From positions 806,001 to 870,000 of the forward strand of contig JAALGZ010000012.1 in assembly GCA_015227615.1 (NCBI GenBank): a DNA stretch of 64,000 bases. The letters are read 5' to 3'. A program made the translations under genes and the position numbers. This DNA comes from Labyrinthula sp. Ha (Eukaryota > Sar > Bigyra > Labyrinthulida > Labyrinthulaceae). Under the pieces are notes generated by a model. The model saw nothing but the letters and a program-made list of their open reading frames with translations, searched no databases and was not told the origin of the DNA. Of the stretch, positions 1 to 11,131 are shown piece by piece; the stretch's first letter is position 1; every line of letters starts with the position of its first letter.

Positions 1-1245
1 GTAGAAGTAATATCAACAAAAGCATCTGTGAGATATATAGTATCCAGCACGTGGCTATTTCCCTTTGAAATTAAGCTTCCAGCACTCTTATCATTTTATC
101 ACGAATGAGTCACCAATCCAACTATTCTTACAAAGTATTTGAAAATTTCTTTTTTAATGCTTCAATGGTTTTTTCATTTGGTTTTCCTTAAGTCATTGTA
201 CTGTAAGTAGTTTCTCAAAAAAACCTGTCCGGCATTTTAGATTGGGATGCTAATTCCATAGTTTCTGCTTAGTTTCTTATTCTTACTCAACAGCATAACC
301 TTCAAAGTTGGAATCGAGTAAGAAATTATTAAAGAAAGACTTTCAACCAATAAAGTTAACAACAGTAGAACGTATCAGCAAGAGTAAACAAAATAACAAG
401 TGAAAGTTGTGAAAACTACACAACATGATGCCTTCAATTTACCTTTTCACCAGAAACGCTGCAAGTAGACGAAAAACTAAAATCACAAAATGTCCGAAAT
501 ATTTTCTACGCGTATAAAAGACAATGTAGGGTAAACTCTAGGACTAGAATACATTCTTCGGAAGTTGATATAAAAGAATTTTTCTTGTGTTCTCAACTAT
601 AACCTTTTCTTTATAATCGTATATCGTTCCTCTAACTAAAGAACTGACATCAGTTTTATTCCTCTTCTTTCCAATATATGTAAAAAAATACATTTGCTTG
701 ATTGTTTATTCACTAACGAGCTAGCAAAACATAGTGTTAAGATATCAAATATGCAGTTCAAGTTGCTTAAGAACTACTTCTCTTTCCTTTATTCATCTGC
801 TGTCTATTTGTTCTTCTCATGCCGTGATTTCATCCTAGAATTGCACCACAACTATTACTTTGTCTTGTTTAGAAAATACTATTATAAACAACCTTACAAG
901 TTAATCTGAGAGAAGTTAACTTCATTTCCTGTTGTTGAAGATGGACTTTCATTTTGTGTTACTGTAAAACAAATAAAACTGAAAACTTGAACAGGGTGAT
1001 ATTTTCGCACTTTCAATTGCCCTCTGCAAAACTAAAAGGAATTTCACACGAAGAACTTTGTTGAAATATTATAACCATAAAACCAGTGAAGTTCTTTCTA
1101 CTATAGTTTAATTTGTCCCATAGCCTTATCATTTTTTGACAATAAGATATTGGAAGCGAAGTGAGTCTTAATTATAAACTAATAGATAACTCTTTTCATT
1201 TTAGTTCAATTTGTGGTAAGAAATTCAGCAATAATGTATTAAGTT

Positions 1246-1273
1246 TTAAGATCACTCAAGACCTACAAATAAC
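1246..1273 (-). promoter_or_regulatory. Conserved 28-nt actin 3' flank (actin-1)
   Basis: The 28 bases directly after the actin-1 stop codon are identical to those after actin-2 (8845-8872) and after the distant actin-3 (21604-21631). Beyond them actin-3 flanks are unrelated. Either this is a functional 3' UTR or polyadenylation element, or it marks where a gene-conversion tract stops. Confidence 0.6.
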
Positions 1274-2407
1274 TTAGAAGCATTTTCTGTGAACGATTCC
1301 TGGTCCAGACTCGTCATACTCTTCCTTGGAGATCCACATCTGTTGGAAGGTGGAAAGGGAAGCAAGGATAGATCCTCCAATCCATACGGAGTACTTTCTC
1401 TCAGGAGGAGCAACAACCTTGATGCTCATAGTAGCAGGAGCAAGAGCAACCATTTCTTTGGTAAGTCTCTCTGCAAGTCCTTCGTACATGGTGGTACCTC
1501 CAGACATAACAATGTTGGAGTATAAGTCAGATCTAATATCCAAGTCACACTTCATGATAGTGGAGAACATAGTGTCGTGAACACCTTGTGCTTCCTTTCC
1601 AATGAAGCTTGGTTGGAATAGTACCTCTGGGCATCTGAATCTTTCGTTACCTACAGTGATAACGTTTCCATCAGGAAGCTCGTATGATTTCTCGTTAGCT
1701 GAAGAGTCAGCAGCTTCTCCCATTTCAGCATCAAAGTCCAAAGCTACGTAGCAAAGTTTTTCCTTGATATCTCTTACAATTTCACGTTCTGCAGTAGTGG
1801 TGAAAGTGTAACCTCTTTCAGTAAGGATCTTCATCAAGTAGTCAGTCAAATCTCTTCCAGCAAGATCAATTCTTAAGATAGCATGAGGAAGAGCATATCC
1901 TTCGTAGATTGGAACGGTGTGGGTAACTCCATCTCCAGAGTCCAAAACAGCTCCAGTGGTTCTTCCAGAAGCATACAAGGAAAGAACAGCTTGGATGTTC
2001 ACGTACATAGCAGGTACGTTGAAGGTTTCAAACATAATTTGGGTCATTCTTTCTCTGTTAGCCTTAGGATTAAGAGGAGCTTCAGTAAGAAGAACTGGGT
2101 GTTCTTCAGGAGCAACTCTCAACTCGTTGTAGAAAGTGTGGTGCCAGATCTTTTCCATATCATCCCAGTTGGTAACAATACCGTGTTCAATAGGATATTT
2201 AAGAGTAAGAACACCTCTCTTGGATTGAGCTTCGTCACCAACATATGCGTCCTTCTGGTCCATACCAACCATGATACCAGGGTGCTTAGGTCTTCCTACA
2301 ATGGAAGGGAAAACTGCTCTAGGAGCATCGTCTCCAGCAAATCCAGCTTTACACATTCCGGATCCATTGTCCACTACTAATGCTTGTACTTCTCCGTCGT
2401 CTGACAT
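1274..2407 (-). CDS. Actin-1
   Basis: Conventional actin of 377 residues, the ATP-binding cytoskeletal protein that polymerises into microfilaments. The first phosphate loop (DNGSG, residues 13-17), the second (DSGDG, 156-160), the usually methylated histidine of the YPIEHG motif (H75) and the C-terminal KCF are all present, and the length is normal, so the gene looks intact. The start is ATG at 2405-2407, preceded by an A-rich leader. There is no intron. Two sites differ from almost all actins I know: asparagine at 137 in the MYVNIQ segment (usually Ala) and alanine at 153 in TTGAVLD (usually Ile). Codon choice is narrow (arginine mostly AGA), as expected for a highly expressed gene. The protein is identical to actin-2. 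Confidence 0.98.
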
Positions 2408-2600
2408 TTTGTATTTTTCTTAGTTTTTGTTTAGATTAATTTGATTTGATTTAATTAAATTTGGACGAATTTCTCCTCGTGATTCAGATAGCTAGTTTGC
2501 ACAAAATACAGTTTGTAGAAGTATTAGTTTTTGTGTGTGGATTTTCATGTCAATCACAGTGTCTTTGAGGAGAAATTAACGAGATACGATTGGGTTGTAC
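2408..2600 (-). promoter_or_regulatory. Actin-1 leader and promoter region with an inverted repeat
   Basis: Upstream of the actin-1 ATG lies an A-rich leader, then a T/A-rich stretch. An 11-bp inverted repeat, AATTTCTCCTC at 2468-2478 and its exact complement GAGGAGAAATT at 2567-2577, flanks about 88 bp. The same pair is present in copy B (10067-10077 and 10166-10176). It may be a pair of factor-binding sites. I see no clear TATA box, and the transcription start is unknown. Confidence 0.4.
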
Positions 2601-2972
2601 TTGTTTTTTTCTATTATTTACGGTAATGCCATACTGAGTATAAGAAGAAACTACATGCATAAACTGAATCGTCTACAGAACATCTGAAAACAAAATTAAT
2701 ATTTCAATATTAAGACGAAATAAAGTTAAGAATTAACCAAAGAGTATAGTATATCTTATATTAAATTGCACATATATTATTAGGATATAGTTCTTGTATA
2801 AGAAGTTCCTGTTAAACAAATATAGAAAAAGAATACTAAAATACCCATTATAATTATGTACAGAATGTCATTGAAAACGGATATTCCACTACTCCGAACT
2901 ACCCATATTTTTCATCTAAGAGAAAAACAGAGGGGGACACCAGTTTGGCACTAAGATTCCTAGAGTGACTAC

Positions 2973-3252
2973 TCAGTCTACACTTTGAAGTTGAAAAATA
3001 TTGTCATCTAGTTCAACAACATATATATATATGCAAAAACCGATACCAATGTTTGCAATAAGTACCAATGCGCCTATGATTTTAAAAAATAGCTCTAATT
3101 CTAACCCCTTGCGGCTTTCCCCGTGTCCATTCAACTCCTTCCAAGGAATTCTTTGCGCGAACTTGCTTTCTACTGCCAAGTTACACAGTATACGAACTAC
3201 TTTTTTCCCAAATTTTTGTTAGCTCCAAGATGCGAAACAGAGTTTGACTTAT
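2973..3252 (-). CDS. Possible small single-pass membrane protein, 5' end unresolved (copy A)
   Basis: An open frame ends at 2973 and encodes a polar stretch, then a hydrophobic segment of about 24 residues (FFKIIGALVLIANIGIGF onward), then an acidic tail. Upstream, removing a 31-nt GTA...TAG intron at 3170-3200 joins it in frame to an exon reading ELTKIWEK. This intron fits the size and ends of the firm introns elsewhere in the window. No in-frame ATG is found before an upstream stop near 3253, so the first exon is missing or lies further upstream. Plus-strand frames overlap the same DNA and are also open, so coding on this strand is not certain. I do not recognise the product; a tail-anchored membrane protein is one possibility. 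It would be in tandem with actin-1. Confidence 0.3.
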
Positions 3253-3531
3253 TTAACCTAGTTTACTGGTTGGAAACAGTGGTATCTGAAGCACGTAGGC
3301 AACGGGAAAAGAGAAAAGCATTTCATATCGTGTTTTGTTTAAGACTGTATTCTAAATTAAAACGATAAAACTTTAAGCTTCTCTAATACTGCAACTTGTG
3401 GACTTGGAAACCATTGGAAGCCTCTTTTCAGCAAGCTTTAATTTTGAATTAGCCTGAGTCTACTTTGATTGACTTCCTTCAACTCTTTTAGCAGTCCATG
3501 TCCACCTATAGCGTGGGTCAGCTTGCTTAAA

Positions 3532-6500
3532 GCTAAGAGCTGAGGAATTCGATTGCTACGCTATTATCGTGTGTCTAGGTTTGATTCTTGCCACTAAATT
3601 ACGTCATTACTTATTCTTCGTTGTGAGCACTTTTGGTGAATGCTCTACAGAGGTGATACAGATAGAAGTCTCGTTCACTGTTGTAGCATAAAGTGAGTGT
3701 GATCTTTCACCTCGCAGGCAAGACGGTTTTCACCTGGCACGGGTATTCAGTGCTCTAAAAACAATTAGCATAGCAGCACTAGTTGCAATTGTTGTATTAC
3801 TTATTAAATGACCATTGCTGTTAGAATTCCGTCTCTGTTCTCTTCTAAGTCTCCACTCATCATTTTCCTGTTAGGATGTTCCTGCGCTAACTCAACACAT
3901 TAGGTTTGGTCTATGTTTCAATAATTGTGATGGCTTCATGCTTTCACCTGCCCCATATGCATGTGATATTACCCTTGCTTGATATCTTCTTGAAAGGTCG
4001 GAGTATTTAATAGCTCTTCAACTGGTAGTTATGTCGTCAATGCTTCTGCGGAGTTTTCTGTTTCTGTTACATTAAATCTAATGTCCCTATATAATCATTA
4101 ATACTGCCTAAAGTTATTTGAAGGGAAGACTCACTACCTTGTATCTGCTTTTATGGTATTTTGCTTAAGTACAAATACTGAGTCGTCTCATGGGCTTGAC
4201 AGAAGAGCCCTCAAGTGAGCGATTAGTGCACTATGGTTCATAACTCTGTATAAACTAGCACTGAATAATAATGTTAAATTGGCACAACGAAGATTGTAGG
4301 CATGGGCAAGGAGGCTCTAAGAAATGGAACTATGTGCAGTTTGTTTATTGAGAATCTTATGAAAGAACAATCTGGTAACAATGATTTCAATAGTTTAAAT
4401 AGGTACTTTTTTTCATGATGTAGCCCTGTGTTGATGGGGAATTGGCACGAGTAAGTATTTAGCTTTTTCCAAATTTGGGCATCAAAGATAAAATGAAATG
4501 TAATGTGAATGGCAGTATCAATCAATCAGAAAGTCTAGGATCTGCATAAATTGCATTCACATCAACTATTAGATTGAAACTCGTAACTCATATTTTTGGG
4601 TAAGAGTTTTTGTCGTAAAGAAATCTAAGAAAGGAAACCTAATTTGTTGAGTGGACTATCCCCGATTACCACTTGAGCCAGTAACAAATTAAGAATTTCT
4701 CAAGATGTATATCACAGGAAATTTAGTCAGTTACAATAGTAAAATAAGTGTCACTTATCTAACCTTTATTAAATATAATTAATATCAGTTACCATTGCCC
4801 TAGGAATATATTACTGTGTACTTGTAGTTGCCAATGATTCCAGTTGCATGGTTTTAATTTATACTGTGCAAGCTATTAGTCCATAACATATGAAAATATC
4901 CACACTTGTTCCATCGAAATAAACTTAGTTTGTTGTAAGGTACAGCCATAAGATAAAGACAAGTGATCAACGGCTTAAAAAATAACCAGCGGAAAGTATA
5001 GTACGAGGAAGATTGCATATCACATATTGAAACTGGTTTACTGAAGGAGTTCATTGTCTGCAGCACAAATTGGTTCAATTAAGGTGACATAGGCGCCGTA
5101 TACTTCTTTATTTCAGTTTAATAGATATAATGCTCCATCTCGGGGCGTTCAAAATCATCTCATTTCGACATTTATAAATACTAGAATGTAGAACATGCCC
5201 ATCGGTGCAGTATGAGAACCTTTACAGTTTTCCGCACTGATGCTTGAAGTGGGATTTCCATAGAATATTTTTCTCTGCTTGAACACGTCAAAAGTGGCCT
5301 AATGCGGAAACTGCTTGCAGGGCTAGGTGGATCTCTTAGGCCTAGAAAAATGGCCTACTCAAGATACAGCAGAAGAAAACCAATGTACAATAGAGAAATG
5401 GGTATGTCAGAGATATCAAGAGTGCGATTCACTTAGAATCTGATCATGAAACGACAAAAAAAAATCATTAATTAGGGAATCCCGGTAGTTCAAGAGTTTC
5501 CTGGGACAGTATCAGATCCTTCACGATGAGACTTGCGAGTAGAAATACCTGATGGAGTGGAGAGATGATGGACTCATACCTACCACATCTTGAACCATTT
5601 ATCGGTGATTTAGAAAGTTAACAATATTTTTGAAGCAGGAATCTCTACAGTCTGCAGCCAAAATTTACGTGAGATCTAAATAAAAAACAAAGAAGATCGT
5701 TTCTAAGAAAGTCCTACACTTAGCACAAGATTCAAATTTGTTCTATATCGTTGTTTCCAAAAATAGGACAGCTGTTCTTTATAAAACTTGCTCTGGTGGT
5801 TATTTTTAGAATATAATGCCTTCTGGGAACCAGAGCTTCAAACACAAAATATTTGATTAAGAAGAATAAGATTGATGGGAATACAGTTGATTAGATGTTT
5901 TCAAAGTTAAACAAAAACGATGCCACAGGAGACAACCGTGTGATATCCAGTGAAAATATGCTCAGTTAATGAAGAACTAAATCAAACTCGTTGAATGTGG
6001 AGAATATGATAAGATCTCTTGCTCTGTCATTGATTACAAAGCAATAGTACCAACTCACCGATGACGGAGGGATCCTGTTCCGAGAGTTGGAATCATGTTG
6101 AGTAGTTGCAGTTCAGAAAGGTCTAGCGAACTTTTTACAGGTTATTCCAACAAATCCAAATAGTGTGAAAGGGGAACCACTCTAAAAGTAAGAATGGAGT
6201 TTAAGTACGAGAAAAAAATACGTTATGAAGTTACTTTGCAATTTCTTATATTCTTCTAAAACTCATAAAGAAGTACTTCCTCGTAGAAATATTGATGTGA
6301 AACAACAATTTTTATATAAAAAGTGTTTAATTAGACTACAGTAATAGAAAATATTCGGGTGCCATGTTACCAAAATAATTCATATTCATATATATAATGT
6401 ATTAACAAAACTATATTACATTTTGCAGCTGATTATGTCTTATCTTCTTAAATTTTTGAGTGTTGTTACTTCTGACTTGTAAATATATATTTCTCTAAAT

Positions 6501-7599
6501 AATCAAGCAATATGTCAATAGTAAGAGCTATAATCATTATAAATCATTAGAAAAACTAAATATATTTCTTCTACTAGAACGATAAAAAATGGGCCAGTAT
6601 AGGAAGGCTGAATGAAACGATTACAAAATGATAGTTACATCGTTTTAAAAAAAGTTATGGCCAGAATACCTTAAGTTTGAGTTTTTCCACAAATACACGT
6701 TTAATGAAAATAACTTTTGCTTCAACAATAAAATTATATTTTTCAAATCATATCTTTGTTTAGCAGCAGGAGGTAGAAAGTAATACCTCGACTAAGAAGC
6801 ATATTCTACAAACCAGATCAAACATGATAATTCTAATCTAAGATGTTTGATGTGTTGAAATTTCTTACCTGTAAAAACCTACATATCATTTGAAGAATTA
6901 AGCTCCTAATATCAAATTCTATAATCTGAATTTTTTCCAACCTGCAATTTCATTTTTTTTGAATTAATGCTAAGAACAGATATGTTATTAAGTTGCGTCT
7001 TATTTCTGAAATCAGATCTTGTTATCATTGCCTACTGTACATATATTGTATGATTTTGATTAAGATTTCACTCGTTTCTAGTTTTTCTTCTTTTCATACT
7101 TTCTTCTGTAACTTTGTTCAAAATTTGTTGTTTATTTTATAATTTTAACTTCCAAAGCATTTAATGTCTATTACCATCTGCTAATATTCTTTTGTTGACA
7201 AAAATTTCCATTGCCTTAGCTCTGAACCTTTTGAAATATTTTAATCTGTGGTTTAAAAATAGCTTAAGGATGTAAACTAATTTTAAAAAAGCAAAAAATG
7301 GAACAGTACAATTCTTCTTAGCCCAGAAATTTAGGTCACCATCATATTTCTTTAGAAAAATATAGCCATAAATCATTTACAAACACTGCACCAAAAATGC
7401 AGTAAATCAAGTGTATGCCCAAATTCCATAGAAAATCTAATTTTACTACGCATTAGGGAGCGTGAACTATATATGAAAGCAAATCTTCCATTTTCGGAAT
7501 TGGCTTATTTTTAGGTATTTTCAGGAACTAGGCAACGTTTAAAAAAGAATTCGTATCTCATTAAATTTAGCTCTCTCTAATTACAACTAGTCTTACATA
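3532..7599. other. Intergenic stretch between the duplication copies, no gene recognised
   Basis: About 4 kb without a convincing gene. Open frames of 70-80 codons at 4274-4525 (-), 4854-5078 (-) and 7161-7376 (-) lack recognisable sequence. A 44-codon ATG frame at 5302-5436 (+) is rich in arginine and lysine but has no support. The part from about 5100 to 6200 looks less AT-rich than its surroundings and could be a decayed gene, which I could not identify. The end (6200-7599) is very AT-rich. Confidence 0.6.
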
Positions 7600-8872
7600 G
7601 TAGAAGTAATATCAACAAAAGCATCTGTGAGATATATAGTATCCAGCACGTGGCTACTTCCCTTTGAAATTAAGCTTCCAGCACTCTTATCATTTTATCA
7701 CGAATGAGTCACCAATCCAACTATTCTTACAAAGTATTTGAAAATTTCTTTTTTAATGCTTCAATGGTTTTTTCATTTGGTTTTCCTTAAGTCATTGTAC
7801 TGTAAGTAGTTTCTCAAAAAAACCTGTCCGGCATTTTAGATTGGGATGCTAATTCCATAGTTTCTGCTTAGTTTCTTATTCTTACTCAACAGCATAACCT
7901 TCAAAGTTGGAATCGAGTAAGAAATTATTAAAGAAAGACTTTCAACCAATAAAGTTAACAACAGTAGAACGTATCAGCAAGAGTAAACAAAATAACAAGT
8001 GAAAGTTGTGAAAACTACACAACATGATGCCTTCAATTTACCTTTTCACCAGAAACGCTGCAAGTAGACGAAAAACTAAAATCACAAAATGTCCGAAATA
8101 TTTTCTACGCGTACAAAAGACAATGTAGGGTAAACTCTAGGACTAGAATACATTCTTCGGAAGTTGATATAAAAGAATTTTTCTTGTGTTCTCAACTATA
8201 ACCTTTTCTTTATAATCGTATATCGTTCCTCTAACTAAAGAACTGACATCAGTTTTATTCCTCTTCTTTCCAATATATGTAAAAAAATACATTTGCTTGA
8301 TTGTTTATTCACTAACGAGCTAGCAAAACATAGTGTTAAGATATCAAATATGCAGTTCAAGTTGCTTAAGAACTACTTCTCTTTCCTTTATTCTTCTGCT
8401 ATCTATTTGTTCTTCTCAAGCCGTGATTTCATTCTAGAATTGCACCACAACTATTACTTTGTCTTGTTTAGAAAATACTATTATAAACAACCTTACAAGT
8501 TAATCTGCGAGAAGTTAACTTCATTTCCTGTTGTTGAAGATGGACTTTCATTTTGTGTTACTGTAAAACAAATAAAACTGAAAACTTGAACAGGGTGATA
8601 TTTTCGCACTTTCAATTGCCCTCTGCAAAACTAAAAGGAATTTCACACGAAGAACTTTGTTGAAATATTAGAACCATAAAACCAGTGAAGTTCTTTCTAC
8701 TATAGTTTAATTTGTCCCATAGCCTTATCATTTTTTGACAATAAGATATTGGAAGCGAAGTGAGTCTTAATTATAAACTAATAGATAACTCTTTTCATTT
8801 TAGTTCAATTTGTGGTAAGAAATTCAGCAATAATGTATTAAGTTTTAAGATCACTCAAGACCTACAAATAAC

Positions 8873-10006
8873 TTAGAAGCATTTTCTGTGAACGATTCCT
8901 GGTCCAGACTCGTCATACTCTTCCTTGGAGATCCACATCTGTTGGAAGGTGGAAAGGGAAGCAAGGATAGATCCTCCAATCCATACGGAGTACTTTCTCT
9001 CAGGAGGAGCAACAACCTTGATGCTCATAGTAGCAGGAGCAAGAGCAACCATTTCTTTGGTAAGTCTCTCTGCAAGTCCTTCGTACATGGTGGTACCTCC
9101 AGACATAACAATGTTGGAGTATAAGTCAGATCTAATATCCAAGTCACACTTCATGATAGTGGAGAACATAGTGTCGTGAACACCTTGTGCTTCCTTTCCA
9201 ATGAAGCTTGGTTGGAATAGTACCTCTGGGCATCTGAATCTTTCGTTACCTACAGTGATAACGTTTCCATCAGGAAGCTCGTATGATTTCTCGTTAGCTG
9301 AAGAGTCAGCAGCTTCTCCCATTTCAGCATCAAAGTCCAAAGCTACGTAGCAAAGTTTTTCCTTGATATCTCTTACAATTTCACGTTCTGCAGTAGTGGT
9401 GAAAGTGTAACCTCTTTCAGTAAGGATCTTCATCAAGTAGTCAGTCAAATCTCTTCCAGCAAGATCAATTCTTAAGATAGCATGAGGAAGAGCATATCCT
9501 TCGTAGATTGGAACGGTGTGGGTAACTCCATCTCCAGAGTCCAAAACAGCTCCAGTGGTTCTTCCAGAAGCATACAAGGAAAGAACAGCTTGGATGTTCA
9601 CGTACATAGCAGGTACGTTGAAGGTTTCAAACATAATTTGGGTCATTCTTTCTCTGTTAGCCTTAGGATTAAGAGGAGCTTCAGTAAGAAGAACTGGGTG
9701 TTCTTCAGGAGCAACTCTCAACTCGTTGTAGAAAGTGTGGTGCCAGATCTTTTCCATATCATCCCAGTTGGTAACAATACCGTGTTCAATAGGATATTTA
9801 AGAGTAAGAACACCTCTCTTGGATTGAGCTTCGTCACCAACATATGCGTCCTTCTGGTCCATACCAACCATGATACCAGGGTGCTTAGGTCTTCCTACAA
9901 TGGAAGGGAAAACTGCTCTAGGAGCATCGTCTCCAGCAAATCCAGCTTTACACATTCCGGATCCATTGTCCACTACTAATGCTTGTACTTCTCCGTCGTC
10001 TGACAT
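8873..10006 (-). CDS. Actin-2
   Basis: A 377-residue conventional actin whose protein is identical to actin-1, with no nucleotide difference in the reading frame that I could find. All ATP-binding motifs are intact, including DNGSG at 13-17 and DSGDG at 156-160, as are the unusual N137 and A153. It begins at the ATG at 10004-10006, has no intron, and its leader differs from actin-1 by only a few bases. It lies in copy B of the tandem duplication, in the same orientation as actin-1, 6.5 kb away. Two full copies with near-identical promoters suggest dosage increase or recent homogenisation. Confidence 0.98.
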
Positions 10007-10571
10007 TTTGTATTCTTTTTAGTTTTTGTTTAGATTAATTTGATTTGATTTAATTAAATTTGGACGAATTTCTCCTCGTGATTCAGATAGCTAGTTTACA
10101 CAAAATACAGTTTGTAGAAGTATTAGTTTTTGTGTGTGGATTTTCATGTCAATCACAGTGTCTTTGAGGAGAAATTAACGAGATACGATTGGGTTGTACT
10201 TGTTTTTTTCTATTATTTACGGAAATGCCATACTGAGAAAAAGAAGAAACTACATGCATAAACTGAATCGTCTACAGAACATCTGAAAACAAAATTAATA
10301 TTTCAATATTAAAACGAAATAAAGTTAAGAATTAACCAAAGAGTATAGTATATCTTATATTAAATTGCACATATATTATTAGGATATAGTTCTTGTATAA
10401 GAAGTTCCTGTTAAACAAATATAGAAAAAGAATACTAAAATACCCATTATAATTATGTACAGAATGTCATTGAAAACGGATATTCCACTACTCCGAACTA
10501 CCCATATTTTTCATCTAAGAGAAAAACAGAGGGGGACACCAGTTTGGCACTAAGATTCCTAGAGTGACTAC

Positions 10572-10851
10572 TCAGTCTACACTTTGAAGTTGAAAAATAT
10601 TGTCATCTAGTTCAACAACATATATATATATGCAAAAACCGATACCAATGTTTGCAATAAGTACCAATGCGCCTATGATTTTAAAAAATAGCTCTAATTC
10701 TAACCCCTTGCGGCTTTCCCCGTGTCCATTCAACTCCTTCCAAGGAATTCTTTGCGCGAACTTGCTTTCTACTGCCAAGTTACACAGTATACGAACTACT
10801 TTTTTCCCAAATTTTTGTTAGCTCCAAGATGCGAAACAGAGTTTGACTTAT
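10572..10851 (-). CDS. Possible small single-pass membrane protein, 5' end unresolved (copy B)
   Basis: Duplicate of the frame at 2973-3252, with the same protein, hydrophobic segment and possible 31-nt GTA...TAG intron (10769-10799). The copies are identical here, so comparing them gives no evidence for or against selection. The diverged zone of the duplication begins about 110 bp upstream, where a missing first exon or promoter would be expected. Function unknown. Confidence 0.3.
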
Positions 10852-11131
10852 TTAACCTAGTTTACTGGTTGGAAACAGTGGTATCTGAAGCACGTAGGCA
10901 ACGGGAAAAGAGAAAAGCATTTCATATCGTGTTTTGTTTAAGACTGTATTCTAAATTAAAATGATAAAACTTTGAGCTTATCTAATACTGCAATTTGTTG
11001 TCATGGAAACCTTTGGAAGTCTCTTTTTCAGCAACCTTTAATTTTGAATTAGCCTGAGTCTACTTTGGTTACCTTCCTTCAACTCTGTTAGTAGTTCATG
11101 TCCACCTATAGCTTGGGTCAGCTTGTTTGAA

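Larger units (their letters stand above)
1..3531. repeat. Tandem segmental duplication, copy A
   Basis: Positions 1-3363 match 7600-10962 almost base for base (offset 7599); I count about fifteen substitutions by eye and none in the actin reading frame. From about 3363 to 3531 the match continues but falls to roughly 88 percent, then ends. The left edge lies outside the window, because position 1 is already inside the repeat. The unit carries actin-1, its promoter, and a possible small upstream gene. The step in identity suggests that most of an older duplication was recently homogenised, or that two events are overlaid. Confidence 0.95.
7600..11131. repeat. Tandem segmental duplication, copy B
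   Basis: Second copy of the unit described for 1-3531, in direct orientation. Its left edge at or before 7600 cannot be compared, because copy A starts at the window edge. The right part (about 10963-11131) is the diverged zone. Five of the roughly fifteen differences from copy A fall within one 115-bp stretch (corresponding to 795-909 of copy A). One of them changes a TGA to TGC in a small open frame of doubtful meaning. Confidence 0.95.

Noticed and set aside
1883-2380. 165-codon plus-strand frame opposite actin-1 (also at 9482-9979 and 22241-22738)
   Set aside because: It is antisense to a conserved gene, has no recognisable content, and is kept open by the codon usage of actin. The three copies share it only because the actins are near identical.
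3532-3600. Degenerate tRNA or tRNA-derived element, with a possible relative at 52455-52540
   Set aside because: Both places share AATTC-A-T-GCTACGC and a B-box-like sequence (GGTTTGATTC, GTTTCGAGTC), and the first folds weakly. But stems have mismatches, the acceptor stem is absent and no further copies are visible.
5302-5436. 44-codon ATG frame rich in Arg and Lys (MRKLLAGLGGSLRPRKMAYS...)
   Set aside because: No known family recognised, no conserved neighbour, and frames of this size are common by chance. A GTATG...TAG segment of 35 nt inside it could be an intron but leads only to a stop soon after.
8293-8589. 98-codon plus-strand frame in copy B (71 codons in copy A)
   Set aside because: No ATG at the start, Phe/Tyr/Lys-rich as expected from AT-rich DNA, and interrupted in the other copy.
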